The translations under genes were made by a program, and so were the position numbers. From positions 1 through 64,000 of the forward strand of contig NZ_WKKH01000027.1 in the NCBI RefSeq assembly GCF_009674725.1: a stretch of DNA of 64,000 nucleotides. Reading direction: 5' to 3'. This stretch comes from Pedobacter petrophilus. Lineage in GTDB: Bacteria; Bacteroidota; Bacteroidia; Sphingobacteriales; Sphingobacteriaceae. This document shows, in pieces, positions 43,340-51,918 of this stretch (positions are counted from its first letter, which is position 1; each line of letters begins with the position of its first letter). The notes under the pieces were generated by a model. The model made no database searches and had not been told where the DNA came from. It saw nothing but the letters and a program-made list of their open reading frames with translations.

Positions 43340-44869
43340 TTATTCAGTCATGGTTGGTAAGGCACCCAAAACGCTATAGCATTCTGCTGCAATCTGGTTT
43401 AGTAATTGTAGAAATCTTCGTTCTTTTTCAGGATCAGGAATGGTTTTTCTAAGATCATCTTCCATTTTGCCCATCTTTTCACTGATGAATGATTGACTTA
43501 AACCTGCATCACGCACAATACCCAGAATCTTTTTAATTGGAATTGGCTTCCCGGTTATAAATCCATTCAGTGTTTCATCAAGTTGTACAGGTTGAAAACT
43601 GCGTTCGTTTAATGCCATTTCGTTCAGCCATCCCTTAAAATGGGTACCTAAAAAGGAAGAAAGGGTTTGATAAAATAAGTCGGTATGAATATGATCTTTC
43701 AACAAATCTTTATAGAATACTTCACCTTGCAGTTGAGGGATACTATCCAGATAAATTTTCATGGCATAGGCTAAATGTGCCAAAGGCTTCATTACCTGTT
43801 GCCCAGACCAGTTATAAAAATGCCTGAAATCTACAGTAGCACTATCCTGAATAATACCATAATCGAAATATTTGGTTATACCATTCAGTGCAAGTGTTTC
43901 ATCTGGTTTGTTGATGAAATCAATAATGGCCGTTGCCCCGATCATCTCTACCAAATGTGCCGGATCTAGCTGTTGATCTCCACCTGCATGATATTCATAT
44001 TGCTTGGTTGGCTTATCCCATACATGGTATAGTGCATTAAGCTGCCCGGCCATGTGTTTGGCGTAATAACTTAAGGCGGCCTCTGTTTTAGCATCAAAGC
44101 TTTCTGAACTGATTTTTCCATCGCCACCTGCTTTTTTCTTCGCTTCAATTTTATAATAAGGCATTACGGTTAGGGCACCCAGTTTAATATTCCGAAGCCG
44201 GTCATCCCCCTTAATCAACTTAATCAGCTGGGGAAAACCTGAAGATCCTGTTCCTCCAAAGATGGAGCTGATGATAAAAATTCGATCCTGAGGATTGATG
44301 CTTTTCGCCACAAACTGATATTCTTTGAGGGAGGATAATCCATTAAAAACCACACATCCAATATTTGGATTTCCTTTAAAGCCTTCATCAAGGCGGAGGT
44401 TAAGTTCTGTATTTTCGTAACGTGGATGATCAGATGGGGTATCATCATAAAGTGCCCGCAGCATATCCATGGTTACATCACTCACCAGTTCTTCATGAGG
44501 ATCAACATATTTGATAAACGAAGTTTCCAGGTTATCAAATTTCAACTGAAAGGAGTCGTCAATTTTTTCTGCTCCTTCCGTTTGCAATGAACTTAATGTA
44601 TTTAAATTGGTATTAAAAAAACCGTTGGAAAGGTCTGATCCATCAGCACTGCGTTGTGGTGAATAAGCTGTTTTACGAATTAACTTATAAGCTTCCAATG
44701 CTTTAAGCGTTCTGGTGGTATCTGCATTCTTCGCATCTACGTCTATAATCACTGGGATTACCTTGTTCGTATTGTTAAGTTTAGACCCTGCAGCCAAAAG
44801 CATGGTGAGTGCCCGTACTACCCTTGCACCGGTACCACCTATTCCGAATATAAATGTGTTTCTTATCAT
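43340..44869 (-). CDS. Tubulin/FtsZ-like GTPase (Tubulin_2/FtsZl-type)
   Basis: 509 residues. It opens with the nucleotide-binding strand-loop NTFIFGIGGTGARVVRALT (residues 4-22), equivalent to the FtsZ/tubulin T1 loop. The tubulin signature region appears as IFGGTGSSGF (203-212), corresponding to GGGTGTG. An IPVIIDVDAKNADTTR segment (38-53) follows the first helix, as in this superfamily. No canonical FtsZ T7 loop (GxxNxD) is obvious. This fits the Pfam Tubulin_2 group and the FtsZl families predicted to remodel membranes. It is the third gene of the operon, next to the actin-like ATPase. Confidence 0.85.
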   Translation of the reverse strand: MIRNTFIFGIGGTGARVVRALTMLLAAGSKLNNTNKVIPVIIDVDAKNADTTRTLKALEAYKLIRKTAYSPQRSADGSDLSNGFFNTNLNTLSSLQTEGAEKIDDSFQLKFDNLETSFIKYVDPHEELVSDVTMDMLRALYDDTPSDHPRYENTELNLRLDEGFKGNPNIGCVVFNGLSSLKEYQFVAKSINPQDRIFIISSIFGGTGSSGFPQLIKLIKGDDRLRNIKLGALTVMPYYKIEAKKKAGGDGKISSESFDAKTEAALSYYAKHMAGQLNALYHVWDKPTKQYEYHAGGDQQLDPAHLVEMIGATAIIDFINKPDETLALNGITKYFDYGIIQDSATVDFRHFYNWSGQQVMKPLAHLAYAMKIYLDSIPQLQGEVFYKDLLKDHIHTDLFYQTLSSFLGTHFKGWLNEMALNERSFQPVQLDETLNGFITGKPIPIKKILGIVRDAGLSQSFISEKMGKMEDDLRKTIPDPEKERRFLQLLNQIAAECYSVLGALPTMTE

Positions 44870-44878
44870 GTCTAAAGA

Positions 44879-45262
44879 TTAAAAGGGGGTTCTTTTGGAA
44901 AAAACAGACATTGGCTTAACGACTATGGATAGTATGATGAATACAATTGCGGCAAATACTGCATTCATTAAGCAAAAGCGATACATGTAACTGTCTATAT
45001 CGCCAATCTTATCTTTAGCGGTCATGAAAGCAATGGCAAAGGATGCACACATGATGAGGATGAGCGTAAATATCCAATGCCCGAGTTTGTGAAAAATAGG
45101 TTTCCACCTGCCTAAGCATAAATAAAAGATGAGTACCACGGCTGAAACGACTATCAAGGTAATCTGCCCAACGGTTTGGTACACTTCTTCATCATATTCT
45201 GGAACTGCTGGGTTGGCACCCGCAATGAGCTCATAAAGCCCTGAGAAAATAGTTAAAATCAT
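44879..45262 (-). CDS. Small inner-membrane protein
   Basis: 127 residues with three predicted transmembrane helices (QITLIVVSAVVLIFYLCLG; LGHWIFTLILIMCASFAIAF; FCLMNAVFAAIVFIILSIVV). A short N-terminal amphipathic stretch and a basic tail (FSKRTPF) flank them. It lies between the VWA-like lipoprotein gene (five-base gap) and the tubulin-like gene (nine-base gap), so it is a fixed part of the operon and a possible membrane anchor for the filament proteins. No family recognised. Confidence 0.75.
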   Translation of the reverse strand: MILTIFSGLYELIAGANPAVPEYDEEVYQTVGQITLIVVSAVVLIFYLCLGRWKPIFHKLGHWIFTLILIMCASFAIAFMTAKDKIGDIDSYMYRFCLMNAVFAAIVFIILSIVVKPMSVFSKRTPF

Positions 45263-45267
45263 CGCTA

Positions 45268-46617
45268 TTATTGGTTAATTTGAAATTTTAGATCAACAAG
45301 GTTTTTACCTTCGTTATTGTATGCCTCCATTACGCCATTTACAAGGTGTTCGAAAGCAAATGTTTTTTTCCCTAATTTTTTAACGTCCTTGTCGTTCATG
45401 GTTGACCAGGCCTGGTACCAGGAATCATATATTAAGGGTACGCGCAGATCAAGCGTTGCCTGATCCAGACGAAGCTGTGTGATATTTACTTTTATCACGT
45501 GACTTGCCATTTCATAATGAGCGATTTGATTTTTGTTTTTTAAAGTAACAGCTGGCAAACGCTCTGAAATATTAACATTGGCGCTACAGCCACTGGCTTC
45601 AACTTTTAAATGCTCACGCAGATAACTTAACTTTTTGGCATATGGCGGCAGGGAATTTAAATCTACCACGGCAGAAAATTCGATGGCTTGATTTTTTTCT
45701 ACTTCTACGTTTTCTATTCCTGCATCACTTACTTTTCCTGCCTTGATCAGTTTATAATCACCTTTCATGCCCAGCTGGGTTAGGATATGATAGTTACTGA
45801 TTTTTTGATCAAGCAATCCAAAATGAATTTCCTGCTCAGGCTTAAAATTTGGAATCCTGGCGAGTTTGGCATCAAACACTGGTAAGACGTTATTTTTGGC
45901 AATTACCCACACATAGAAAGGCCTTACTGTACCTTTAATTGCAACCTTAACATTTTGATAGTCATAATATTTTCCAAAAAAGGAAGAGCTGAAAGCATAT
46001 AAACTGGCTGCCTGTTTTCGGCCCTTTAAATCGATGAATGTGGCATAAATATTGTTTTTTAGTGTTCCTGATGCCGCTTGCCTATTCACTTCTGCATTTG
46101 CTTTTACCGCTGCATTTGGAAAGGATAAGATACAATCGGAAACGAAGATGGAGATATCGCCATCTTTTGTTGTTTTAGCAATATCATTAAAGATGTGATG
46201 CAACTCTGAACTATTACTGAGTGCAATTTTAGTGGTTGCAATGTCGCTGCTAAATCTTGTTGCTTCAAATGGATAATTTCTGATGCTATCTGAAATGAAG
46301 TGGATCTTCACCGGAGAGATCTCCTTATCTATCTTCACGGCTAGATCAGAAACAATTTGCTTAAACTCTGCTGATCCGGTAAAATACCCACCCATACTCG
46401 CAGAGGTTTCGAGATAGAGGTTAACCTGCCCAATTTTTGGTGGCAGTGGGCAACCTCCAGGCTTAGGGCCTTTTACCTCTTTACATTTGTCTTTTTCATC
46501 AAGCACGCCATCTCCATCTGAATCCTTATCGCTCTTGCAGCCTTTAAATAAAGTAAGGGATAACAAGGCTATGAGCAATGCTCCAATAGCCCAAAATTGA
46601 GAACCTTTTGTTTTCAT
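45268..46617 (-). CDS. VWA-like lipoprotein with TSP3-type calcium repeat; first gene of the operon
   Basis: 449 residues. Lipoprotein-type signal (FWAIGALLIALLSLTLFKGC; acceptor Cys27). A thrombospondin-type-3-like segment DKDSDGDGVLDEKDKC (30-45) is followed by a proline/glycine linker GPKPGGCPLPP. The VWA-like domain starts at about 62: VNLYLETSASMGGYF (66-78) is a degenerate MIDAS (Glu replaces the first Asp of DxSxS), with a later FVSDCILSF strand. The C-terminal half is beta-rich. TSP3 linkers usually connect to OmpA or adhesion domains; VWA proteins accompany FtsZl-1 genes in other bacteria. Membrane-facing, likely extracytoplasmic. Confidence 0.82.
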   Translation of the reverse strand: MKTKGSQFWAIGALLIALLSLTLFKGCKSDKDSDGDGVLDEKDKCKEVKGPKPGGCPLPPKIGQVNLYLETSASMGGYFTGSAEFKQIVSDLAVKIDKEISPVKIHFISDSIRNYPFEATRFSSDIATTKIALSNSSELHHIFNDIAKTTKDGDISIFVSDCILSFPNAAVKANAEVNRQAASGTLKNNIYATFIDLKGRKQAASLYAFSSSFFGKYYDYQNVKVAIKGTVRPFYVWVIAKNNVLPVFDAKLARIPNFKPEQEIHFGLLDQKISNYHILTQLGMKGDYKLIKAGKVSDAGIENVEVEKNQAIEFSAVVDLNSLPPYAKKLSYLREHLKVEASGCSANVNISERLPAVTLKNKNQIAHYEMASHVIKVNITQLRLDQATLDLRVPLIYDSWYQAWSTMNDKDVKKLGKKTFAFEHLVNGVMEAYNNEGKNLVDLKFQINQ

Positions 46618-46814
46618 TTTCTTAATAAATGTGTTCCATAGTTTAAAAAATATGTTGTTATAGATTGATCATGCCCTTTTAAAAACGGTTAATAATCTCT
46701 TGAAATAAAATTCATGCTATTGTGCTAAAAATTGGTTGTTAAAACCCAACATATTAAAACGAATAGATTTTCCTGTATGGCCGAAAATGAATTTTCAAGT
46801 TGTTAATACCGTAT

Positions 46815-47879
46815 CTATTGGTACTGATCAAGCGCCAGGTGCAACTGTTCCCGATAGTCATAGATTTCATCGGGTGAAGCAATTTGAAACTTTTCTCCGG
46901 CATCTTTGCCTTTTCCAAATGTCTCCAGATACTTGTTTACCGTATTGAAATGAAATCTACAAATCGGCTTTCTGTTGTTATCATCTAGCAGCACACCAAA
47001 ATAAGATTGGGTATCTCTGGCCGCAATGCGGGATGAAGGAATTCGTTCCCGAAGGATAGCCTTTACAATTTGAAAAGCTTCTGTTTCCTCTTCTGTAGTG
47101 ATAATCTTGTTGTCTGCAAGTTCATTAATGGGCATTACTTTGGCCTCCTCAGTTTTCTCGATGGTTTCGTTAATACTCAATGCAGATTTAAGTCTGGAAC
47201 TGATTGATTCGTTAATAGACAGCGTTAGTGCTTTCTTAGCATATTCTTTAAAAGTCCCCATTCTATTGGCAGTTAATGGTTTATTAAAAAACCGGTTCAC
47301 CAATAACTTCACCAGTTCATCAGATGGATGTTCGATTTCATTTTCAAATTCTTTTCTAATGGCTTTAATGTATTTCAGGCCTTCTGCTGAATCTAAAATG
47401 CTTTCGAGGCTATATTCTGTTTTTGTAAACCCCTCCAGAATTTTAATGGAACTGTCTTTAAGATCTTCAATATCAATGGTAAAGAAAGGTTTCTCATCCA
47501 TAATATTAGGCTTTTCCAAATCCATGTAAAAATTATAGATGGTACCGTTGGTTAATACGCCAAATCTGGCTTTAGAAACATGGTAGTAACGGTGCAATTG
47601 CGAATTGTGCGCATCAGCTTTTTCTTTCCAGTGCTTGCATTCGAAGATAAGAATGGGCTCGCCGTTTTTCTTAATAACATAATCGATCTTCTCCCCCTTC
47701 TTGGTACCAATATCGCAAATGTGCTCCGGAATTACCTCCGTAGGGTTAAAAATGTCGTAGCCTAAAATCTGGATAAAAGGCATAACGAATGCATTTTTAG
47801 TGGCTTCTTCAGTATTAATCTGGTCTTTTAAGCCGTTCACACGTTGGTGTAATTGCTCCAGCTTTAGTTTTAGTTCCAT
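46815..47879 (-). CDS. Stand-alone HsdR-N (PD-(D/E)xK) nuclease-domain protein
   Basis: 354 residues with the type I restriction R-subunit N-terminal fold: FVMPFIQILGYDIFNPTEV and nuclease core GEKIDYVI...PILIFECKHW (catalytic D and ExK-type E-C-K), then YHVSKARFGVLTNGTIYNFY. There is no helicase domain, and no HsdM or HsdS nearby, so it is not a complete restriction system. The C-terminal about 90 residues (ILRERIPSSRIAARDTQSYF; ICRFHFNTVNKYLETF) form a separate small domain. It lies 197 bases upstream of the tubulin/actin-like operon on the same strand and may or may not be linked to it. Confidence 0.85.
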   Translation of the reverse strand: MELKLKLEQLHQRVNGLKDQINTEEATKNAFVMPFIQILGYDIFNPTEVIPEHICDIGTKKGEKIDYVIKKNGEPILIFECKHWKEKADAHNSQLHRYYHVSKARFGVLTNGTIYNFYMDLEKPNIMDEKPFFTIDIEDLKDSSIKILEGFTKTEYSLESILDSAEGLKYIKAIRKEFENEIEHPSDELVKLLVNRFFNKPLTANRMGTFKEYAKKALTLSINESISSRLKSALSINETIEKTEEAKVMPINELADNKIITTEEETEAFQIVKAILRERIPSSRIAARDTQSYFGVLLDDNNRKPICRFHFNTVNKYLETFGKGKDAGEKFQIASPDEIYDYREQLHLALDQYQ

Positions 47880-47918
47880 CTGCTTTCGGGGATAATCTTT
47901 TTATTATTAGTTATCAAC

Positions 47919-47926
47919 CAAAAGTA
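47919..47926 (-). promoter_or_regulatory. Possible -7 box for the HsdR-N gene
   Basis: On the minus strand this reads TACTTTTG (TAnnTTTG), 40 bases before the start codon, at a sensible distance for a short leader. A matching -33 TTTG at standard spacing is not visible. Confidence 0.3.
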
Positions 47927-49566
47927 TGAAGCAGCAAAAGGCTTTCCTTACGGGAAACCGTAAAGCTAAATACCGTTTGAAAGATTAGACGCTTAAGGAT
48001 TCCATCTATACAAGGTGATAGGAATTAGGGAGACACACGCTCAACCGTAATGTTAGACTCTAAAGTTACTAACGCTAACCGGCTGGATGCATACTATAGA
48101 TTTAGTAACTTTGATAATTCTAAATCAAATTCAGATAGGCACTAAAGGACTTAACTGCTCCGCCGGAGCCATTCCAGCTTAATTTCTGCGAATAACAGTT
48201 CAGAAGAATGTTTAATTCACGAGACCTTTTCGATCGTTTCCACCCCTTGCCAACTTTTTGTTGATAAACGGGCTGCTCTTTATGCCTGGCAATTTGATGT
48301 GCAATGGTTTCCACAGCAATGCTTTTTATGGTATCGATTTTGATTTTTTAGGCATGGGAGTGCCTTTACCGCTTTTGCCGTTATTTCTTTGAATATAGTT
48401 GTCGGTATGGGTTTAGTCCAGTACTTCTGCCTTTATGCTGCCCTGCCTTCAATAAAAGTTAGGAATAGGAACATACATTTGCTTTCTTCAAACCATGTTT
48501 TATTCTAACTCAAAAGACAATTATGTATGAGCTTAAATAATGTTATCCTGCTAAAAACTACAGGATAACAAATATTTAAGGTTTGCCTTAAGTTTTAATT
48601 GCACAGCACGCCAAATTACCTGAAAAATAAGGGTTACATGCAAATATTACAGCAACTGAAGGGCTTAAGATTACCGGTCATCTGTGATGCCTTTTTCCTA
48701 ATAGACTTATCAAGTAAAAACAAAACCTGGCTGCCTAAACCTCTATTATACCTCTAAACTAGAAGTAAGGCAGCACAGGAATTGCCCTCCAAACTAAACA
48801 GGATTTTTTGGCTTCAAGGCAAGTAGAAAAATAAAGGGGCATTTTTTGGGACGAATAACGTAAATGGAATGTTTCAGAAGAGATTTGAACGCAAAGAAAA
48901 GTGCCGCTTTGAGATTAAGCGAAGAAGGTAAATGCACTTGATTTTCTTTTGGGTTCATACTCATATTGTTTGAATATGAGTCTTGAGGGAATGAATAACT
49001 GTGGGCTCTTCAAACCATGATCACTTAAAAGTTTCTGAAGCCTTATGTTAACATGGAATTACAGCAGAGCCCACAACTATTTCGACGCGCAAATATAGCA
49101 CATACAGTGAAGTTGTGGGTATTAATCTGCTGACTTGCGTTAACGGCTTCAGAACGGTGATCGCAAGACTCTTATTAATACCTAATTATAATACACGAAT
49201 GTAACATTAAATTATGATATTCCAAATTTGTTTAATAATAGGAACTGATGAGTTTCGACTCTCGTCAGTAAAATAATATTCAAATCCGATCTGAGAAAGC
49301 TACTATTAAACTAAATCTGTTGAGTGTCTTCGAATTATCTGTAGATAGGGATGTCTATTCGGAGTACTAAAGTAGCACCAGAGATTTTGAAAAACCGGAA
49401 GATATTCGGGCTTCACTTATGGAACCTAATAACAGACAGACAGGCCATGAAGACTTCCCTATGCTAATGATTTTTCCACATACTTTTAAAATAGTTTATT
49501 AAGTGAAGATAATCACACAACAATACACTATTCAACTGATAATTAATTAAATAACTAAAACCATAA
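47927..49566. other. 1.6-kb region without a convincing gene
   Basis: Stop codons are frequent in all frames and the composition is non-coding. A 64-codon minus-strand frame at 48120-48314 has no recognisable features. Structures seen: a 10-bp perfect hairpin TGTTATCCTG (48541-48550)/CAGGATAACA (48561-48570), the repeat cluster 48959-49152 listed separately, and a hairpin ACTGATGAG (49244-49252)/CTCGTCAGT (49261-49269). The region could be the remains of a decayed mobile or defence gene set. Confidence 0.5.
48959..49152. ncRNA. Possible structured RNA with mutually exclusive hairpins
   Basis: Within 194 bases there are four pairings: ACTCATATT/AATATGAGT (48959-48967/48973-48981); TGTGGGCTCT/AGAGCCCACA (49000-49009/49066-49075); CCCACAACT/AGTTGTGGG (49070-49078/49111-49119), which competes for the same strand as the previous one; and a long-range helix CTGAAGCC plus GTTAAC (49035-49042, 49047-49052) with GTTAAC plus GGCTTCAG (49139-49152). 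Competing stems suggest a switch or a small RNA, but they could also be relics of mobile-element ends. The strand is undetermined. Confidence 0.3.
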
Positions 49567-49899
49567 TTATTTACCATGCTGCCAGCAATAACCCTCACCA
49601 TCTCCACTCCGCTTGCATTGGCTTCCTTTTTTTGTTATGGCCTTGCATCGCCCAACATAGTGAGCAGTTTTAATCTTTGTGGTGATGCTGCCAGAAAAGG
49701 TATTAATTTTCTTTACATTTTTCGTGCTGCAAACCCCACAACTACCACCTGCCCCACAATGTTTACAATGGCTACAATTGGAGCAAGCCGAACAAGGGCT
49801 GTTTCCATAACAGGTAGCAACGGTTTCTTTAACTTTAATATTGTCTGGTGCGGTATGAAACAGTGTTAAACTTAACACCATCAGGATAATCGTTTTCAC
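49567..49899 (-). CDS. Secreted Cys-rich protein with C-terminal Cys/His motif
   Basis: 110 residues with a signal-like N-terminus (KTIILMVLSLTLFHTA). The middle is a run of CxxC units (CSACSNCSHCKHCGAGG) with about nine Cys in 30 residues. The C-terminus has GRCKAITKKGSQCKRSGDG followed by GYCWQHGK, the C-x-A-x-T-K-x-G-x-x-C...Y-C-W-x-H motif common in small Bacteroidota proteins (DUF5763-like), which probably binds one metal ion. The N-terminal run could bind several metals. Function unknown; isolated gene. Confidence 0.7.
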   Translation of the reverse strand: MKTIILMVLSLTLFHTAPDNIKVKETVATCYGNSPCSACSNCSHCKHCGAGGSCGVCSTKNVKKINTFSGSITTKIKTAHYVGRCKAITKKGSQCKRSGDGEGYCWQHGK

Positions 49900-50220
49900 G
49901 GGAGATGGTTAAATAGATGTGACAAAGGGTTAATTCAGCAATAAATTAGGAGAATTTTTTAAACAACACAATACTGAATAGTGTGTATTTTAAGTACTTC
50001 TTCACTGTATTGATATCGCTGGTTAAAGATACAGCCCTGCCAGAAACTGAATTTACGGAAACCCGGAATGGTAGCAATTCACTTTGAAAGATACTAACTT
50101 GGCCTACCTGCGCTTTCTGCATCAATAACCTAACTATTGAACTTTTGGGTACTAAAGTGACCAGAAATTAAGGGCCTTGATTATTAAATATCAAATTTGA
50201 GTTTCTATTCATTCGGATTT
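49900..50220. other. 321-bp gap without a gene
   Basis: AT-rich sequence upstream of the Cys-rich protein gene and downstream of the HxlR gene. No ORF of interest, no terminator with a clear T-run and no repeat family member were seen. Confidence 0.4.
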
Positions 50221-50595
50221 TTATTCAACAGCCTTATTTTTATACCGTTCGCGTGATTCCATCACTTCAGGGATATGAACTGTAGCCCAATCAACTAAAG
50301 ATGCTATTGCCGGCAAGAGACTTCTTCCCAAATCGGTAAGCGTATATTCTACTCTTGGAGGAATCTGGGCATACATTTTCCGAGAGATCAAGCCATCTGC
50401 TTCCAGATTTTTAAGCGTTATGGTTAACATCTTTTGTGAAACAGTTTCTATTTTCTGATTCAATTCTCCAAATCGCTGCGTTCCAAATTTACCTAACAGA
50501 GAAATAACCAATATAGACCATTTATCTCCAATTCTATCGAGCAAACTGCGAACGGGACACGTATCACTAAAATTTTTCGAATTATTTTCTATCAT
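50221..50595 (-). CDS. HxlR-family transcription regulator
   Basis: 124 residues with the complete HxlR winged helix: CPVRSLLDRIGDKWSILVIS, RFGELNQKIETVSQKMLTITLKNLE, ADGLISRKMYAQIPPRVEYTLTDLG. The conserved near-N-terminal Cys of the family is present (TCPVRSLLDRIG), a redox or electrophile sensor in some members. It is divergent from the ECF-type sigma gene with a 204-base spacer. In this family the target is often a neighbouring oxidoreductase; the quinone oxidoreductase at 52101-53069 is a possible target (inference). Confidence 0.9.
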   Translation of the reverse strand: MIENNSKNFSDTCPVRSLLDRIGDKWSILVISLLGKFGTQRFGELNQKIETVSQKMLTITLKNLEADGLISRKMYAQIPPRVEYTLTDLGRSLLPAIASLVDWATVHIPEVMESRERYKNKAVE

Positions 50596-50799
50596 AAACT
50601 ACTTATTATCAGCATTAGTTACCCGGAGGTAATTCAATGACAAAAAAGTGCCTTCTTGTTCGCCTCAAATCTACGTTATAACTTTCGCTTTCTAACGGGA
50701 GTTAAAATAAAGAAATAAGTGTCATAAGTATATTATTAATAGCGCTGTCAATGAAAATATTGAAGAGAAATACAAGCAAATCAATTAATCAAAACTGTT

Positions 50800-51333
50800 A
50801 TGATGATAGTATCCGCCGAAAAGGATTTGCCTTTATTACTTACCAGATGCCATGCAGGCGATAGAACTGCTCAGCGGGAGCTATACCAGCGGTATTATAG
50901 CTTCGCGATGGGTATCTGCATTCGATACGCGACCAATCGGCTGGAATGCGTTAAGATCATGAATAATGGGTTTTGCAAACTTTTTGCTGAGCGTGATTCA
51001 ATAAGGCATATTGCGGATTTTCCTGCAAACCTTCAAAAAATTATGATCAACAGCATACTAAATCATTATCAGGATGAAGTAAAACTGACATTTAAAGAAT
51101 CAATTGTTAACAACAAAATACGTAATGATCACGCAATTGATAAAAGTTTAATTAACCACCACCTGCTATCTGCACTGCAAAAACTTCCGGTAATCCAGCG
51201 GATTATATTTAATTTACATACCATTGATGGCTACACTCATTTTGAGATTTGCAAGATGATGAATGTGACACATTCTTTTTCGGAACGTTTTCTATTTCTT
51301 GCTAAAAATACATTGAGTAGCATGATGATTTAA
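50800..51333 (+). CDS. ECF-type RNA polymerase sigma factor
   Basis: 177 residues. Region 2 (LLTRCHAGDRTAQRELYQRY; FAMGICIRYATNRLECVKIM; NNGFCKLF) and region 4 (LLSALQKLPVIQRIIFNLHT; GYTHFEICKMMNVTHSFSER) are present in the right order. Region 4 is somewhat divergent: the usual EIAxxLxxxxxTVxSR reads EICKMMNVTHSFSER. No anti-sigma factor gene follows; the next gene is a thioesterase. It could be an orphan ECF sigma or a regulator without an anti-sigma. Confidence 0.85.
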   Translation: MMIVSAEKDLPLLLTRCHAGDRTAQRELYQRYYSFAMGICIRYATNRLECVKIMNNGFCKLFAERDSIRHIADFPANLQKIMINSILNHYQDEVKLTFKESIVNNKIRNDHAIDKSLINHHLLSALQKLPVIQRIIFNLHTIDGYTHFEICKMMNVTHSFSERFLFLAKNTLSSMMI

Positions 51334-51421
51334 TTTTCCATCCACAGACTATCCGCCTCTCACCTCCGTTATAGAAAAGCATAACATTAAAAACTACAAC
51401 TTCACAGAATAATTTAAGAAT

Positions 51422-51841
51422 ATGGAATTCACAAAAACTTACGTAGTAAAAGATGAGCACATTGATGTTCAAAACATCATGGATGGATTATATTATCCGT
51501 TTTACATGGAATATTGCAGACATGCATTCATTAAAGAAGTTCTTGGTTTTGATTTCGAAGAAGAGGCTAGAAAAGGGATTCACATGGTGCTCTCTAATTA
51601 TAGCATCCAGTTTTTAAGATCATTAAAGAGAGGTGATCAGTTTACGGTAACATGCGAATTATGCGGAGATGCCAAAGGTTTACCGAAAGTTCATTTTAAA
51701 CAATCTATTTTGATGAATAATAAAGTAATGACTAAAGGTGTCTTCACCGGAACATTTGTTCCTGCTGCCGGAGGAAGACCTTATTTACCTGAAAGTATGT
51801 TATTACTTTTGAAGGATACACCCGTTTACGAGGGGCAATAA
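51422..51841 (+). CDS. Hotdog-fold acyl-CoA thioesterase (YbgC/FadM-like)
   Basis: 139 residues of a single 4HBT hotdog domain: TKTYVVKDEHIDVQNIMDGL with an Asp-x-x-N-type active-site turn, YYPFYMEYCRHAFIKEVLGF, FLRSLKRGDQFTVTCEL, and KVHFKQSILMNNKVMTKGVF. It probably hydrolyses short or medium acyl-CoA or an aromatic acyl-CoA. It lies 88 bases after the sigma gene and before a good terminator. Confidence 0.85.
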   Translation: MEFTKTYVVKDEHIDVQNIMDGLYYPFYMEYCRHAFIKEVLGFDFEEEARKGIHMVLSNYSIQFLRSLKRGDQFTVTCELCGDAKGLPKVHFKQSILMNNKVMTKGVFTGTFVPAAGGRPYLPESMLLLLKDTPVYEGQ

Positions 51842-51918
51842 CTCAACAAAATGAATCTACGGTGAGCTTGGCTGCTATAATTATAAACAAGCTTACCAAA
51901 TTTATTTATAGGTTTTAT

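Noticed and set aside
46815..47879. Type I restriction-modification system
   Set aside because: Only the nuclease N-terminal domain is present; no helicase part, methylase or specificity subunit lies within the window near it.
48120..48314. 64-residue minus-strand ORF
   Set aside because: No recognisable motif, no clear promoter, unusual composition for this genome and situated in otherwise non-coding sequence.
49245..49270. CTGATGAG followed by a stem, resembling the start of a hammerhead ribozyme core
   Set aside because: The required GAAA after stem II and the third helix are missing; the segment is fully explained as a simple 9-bp hairpin.
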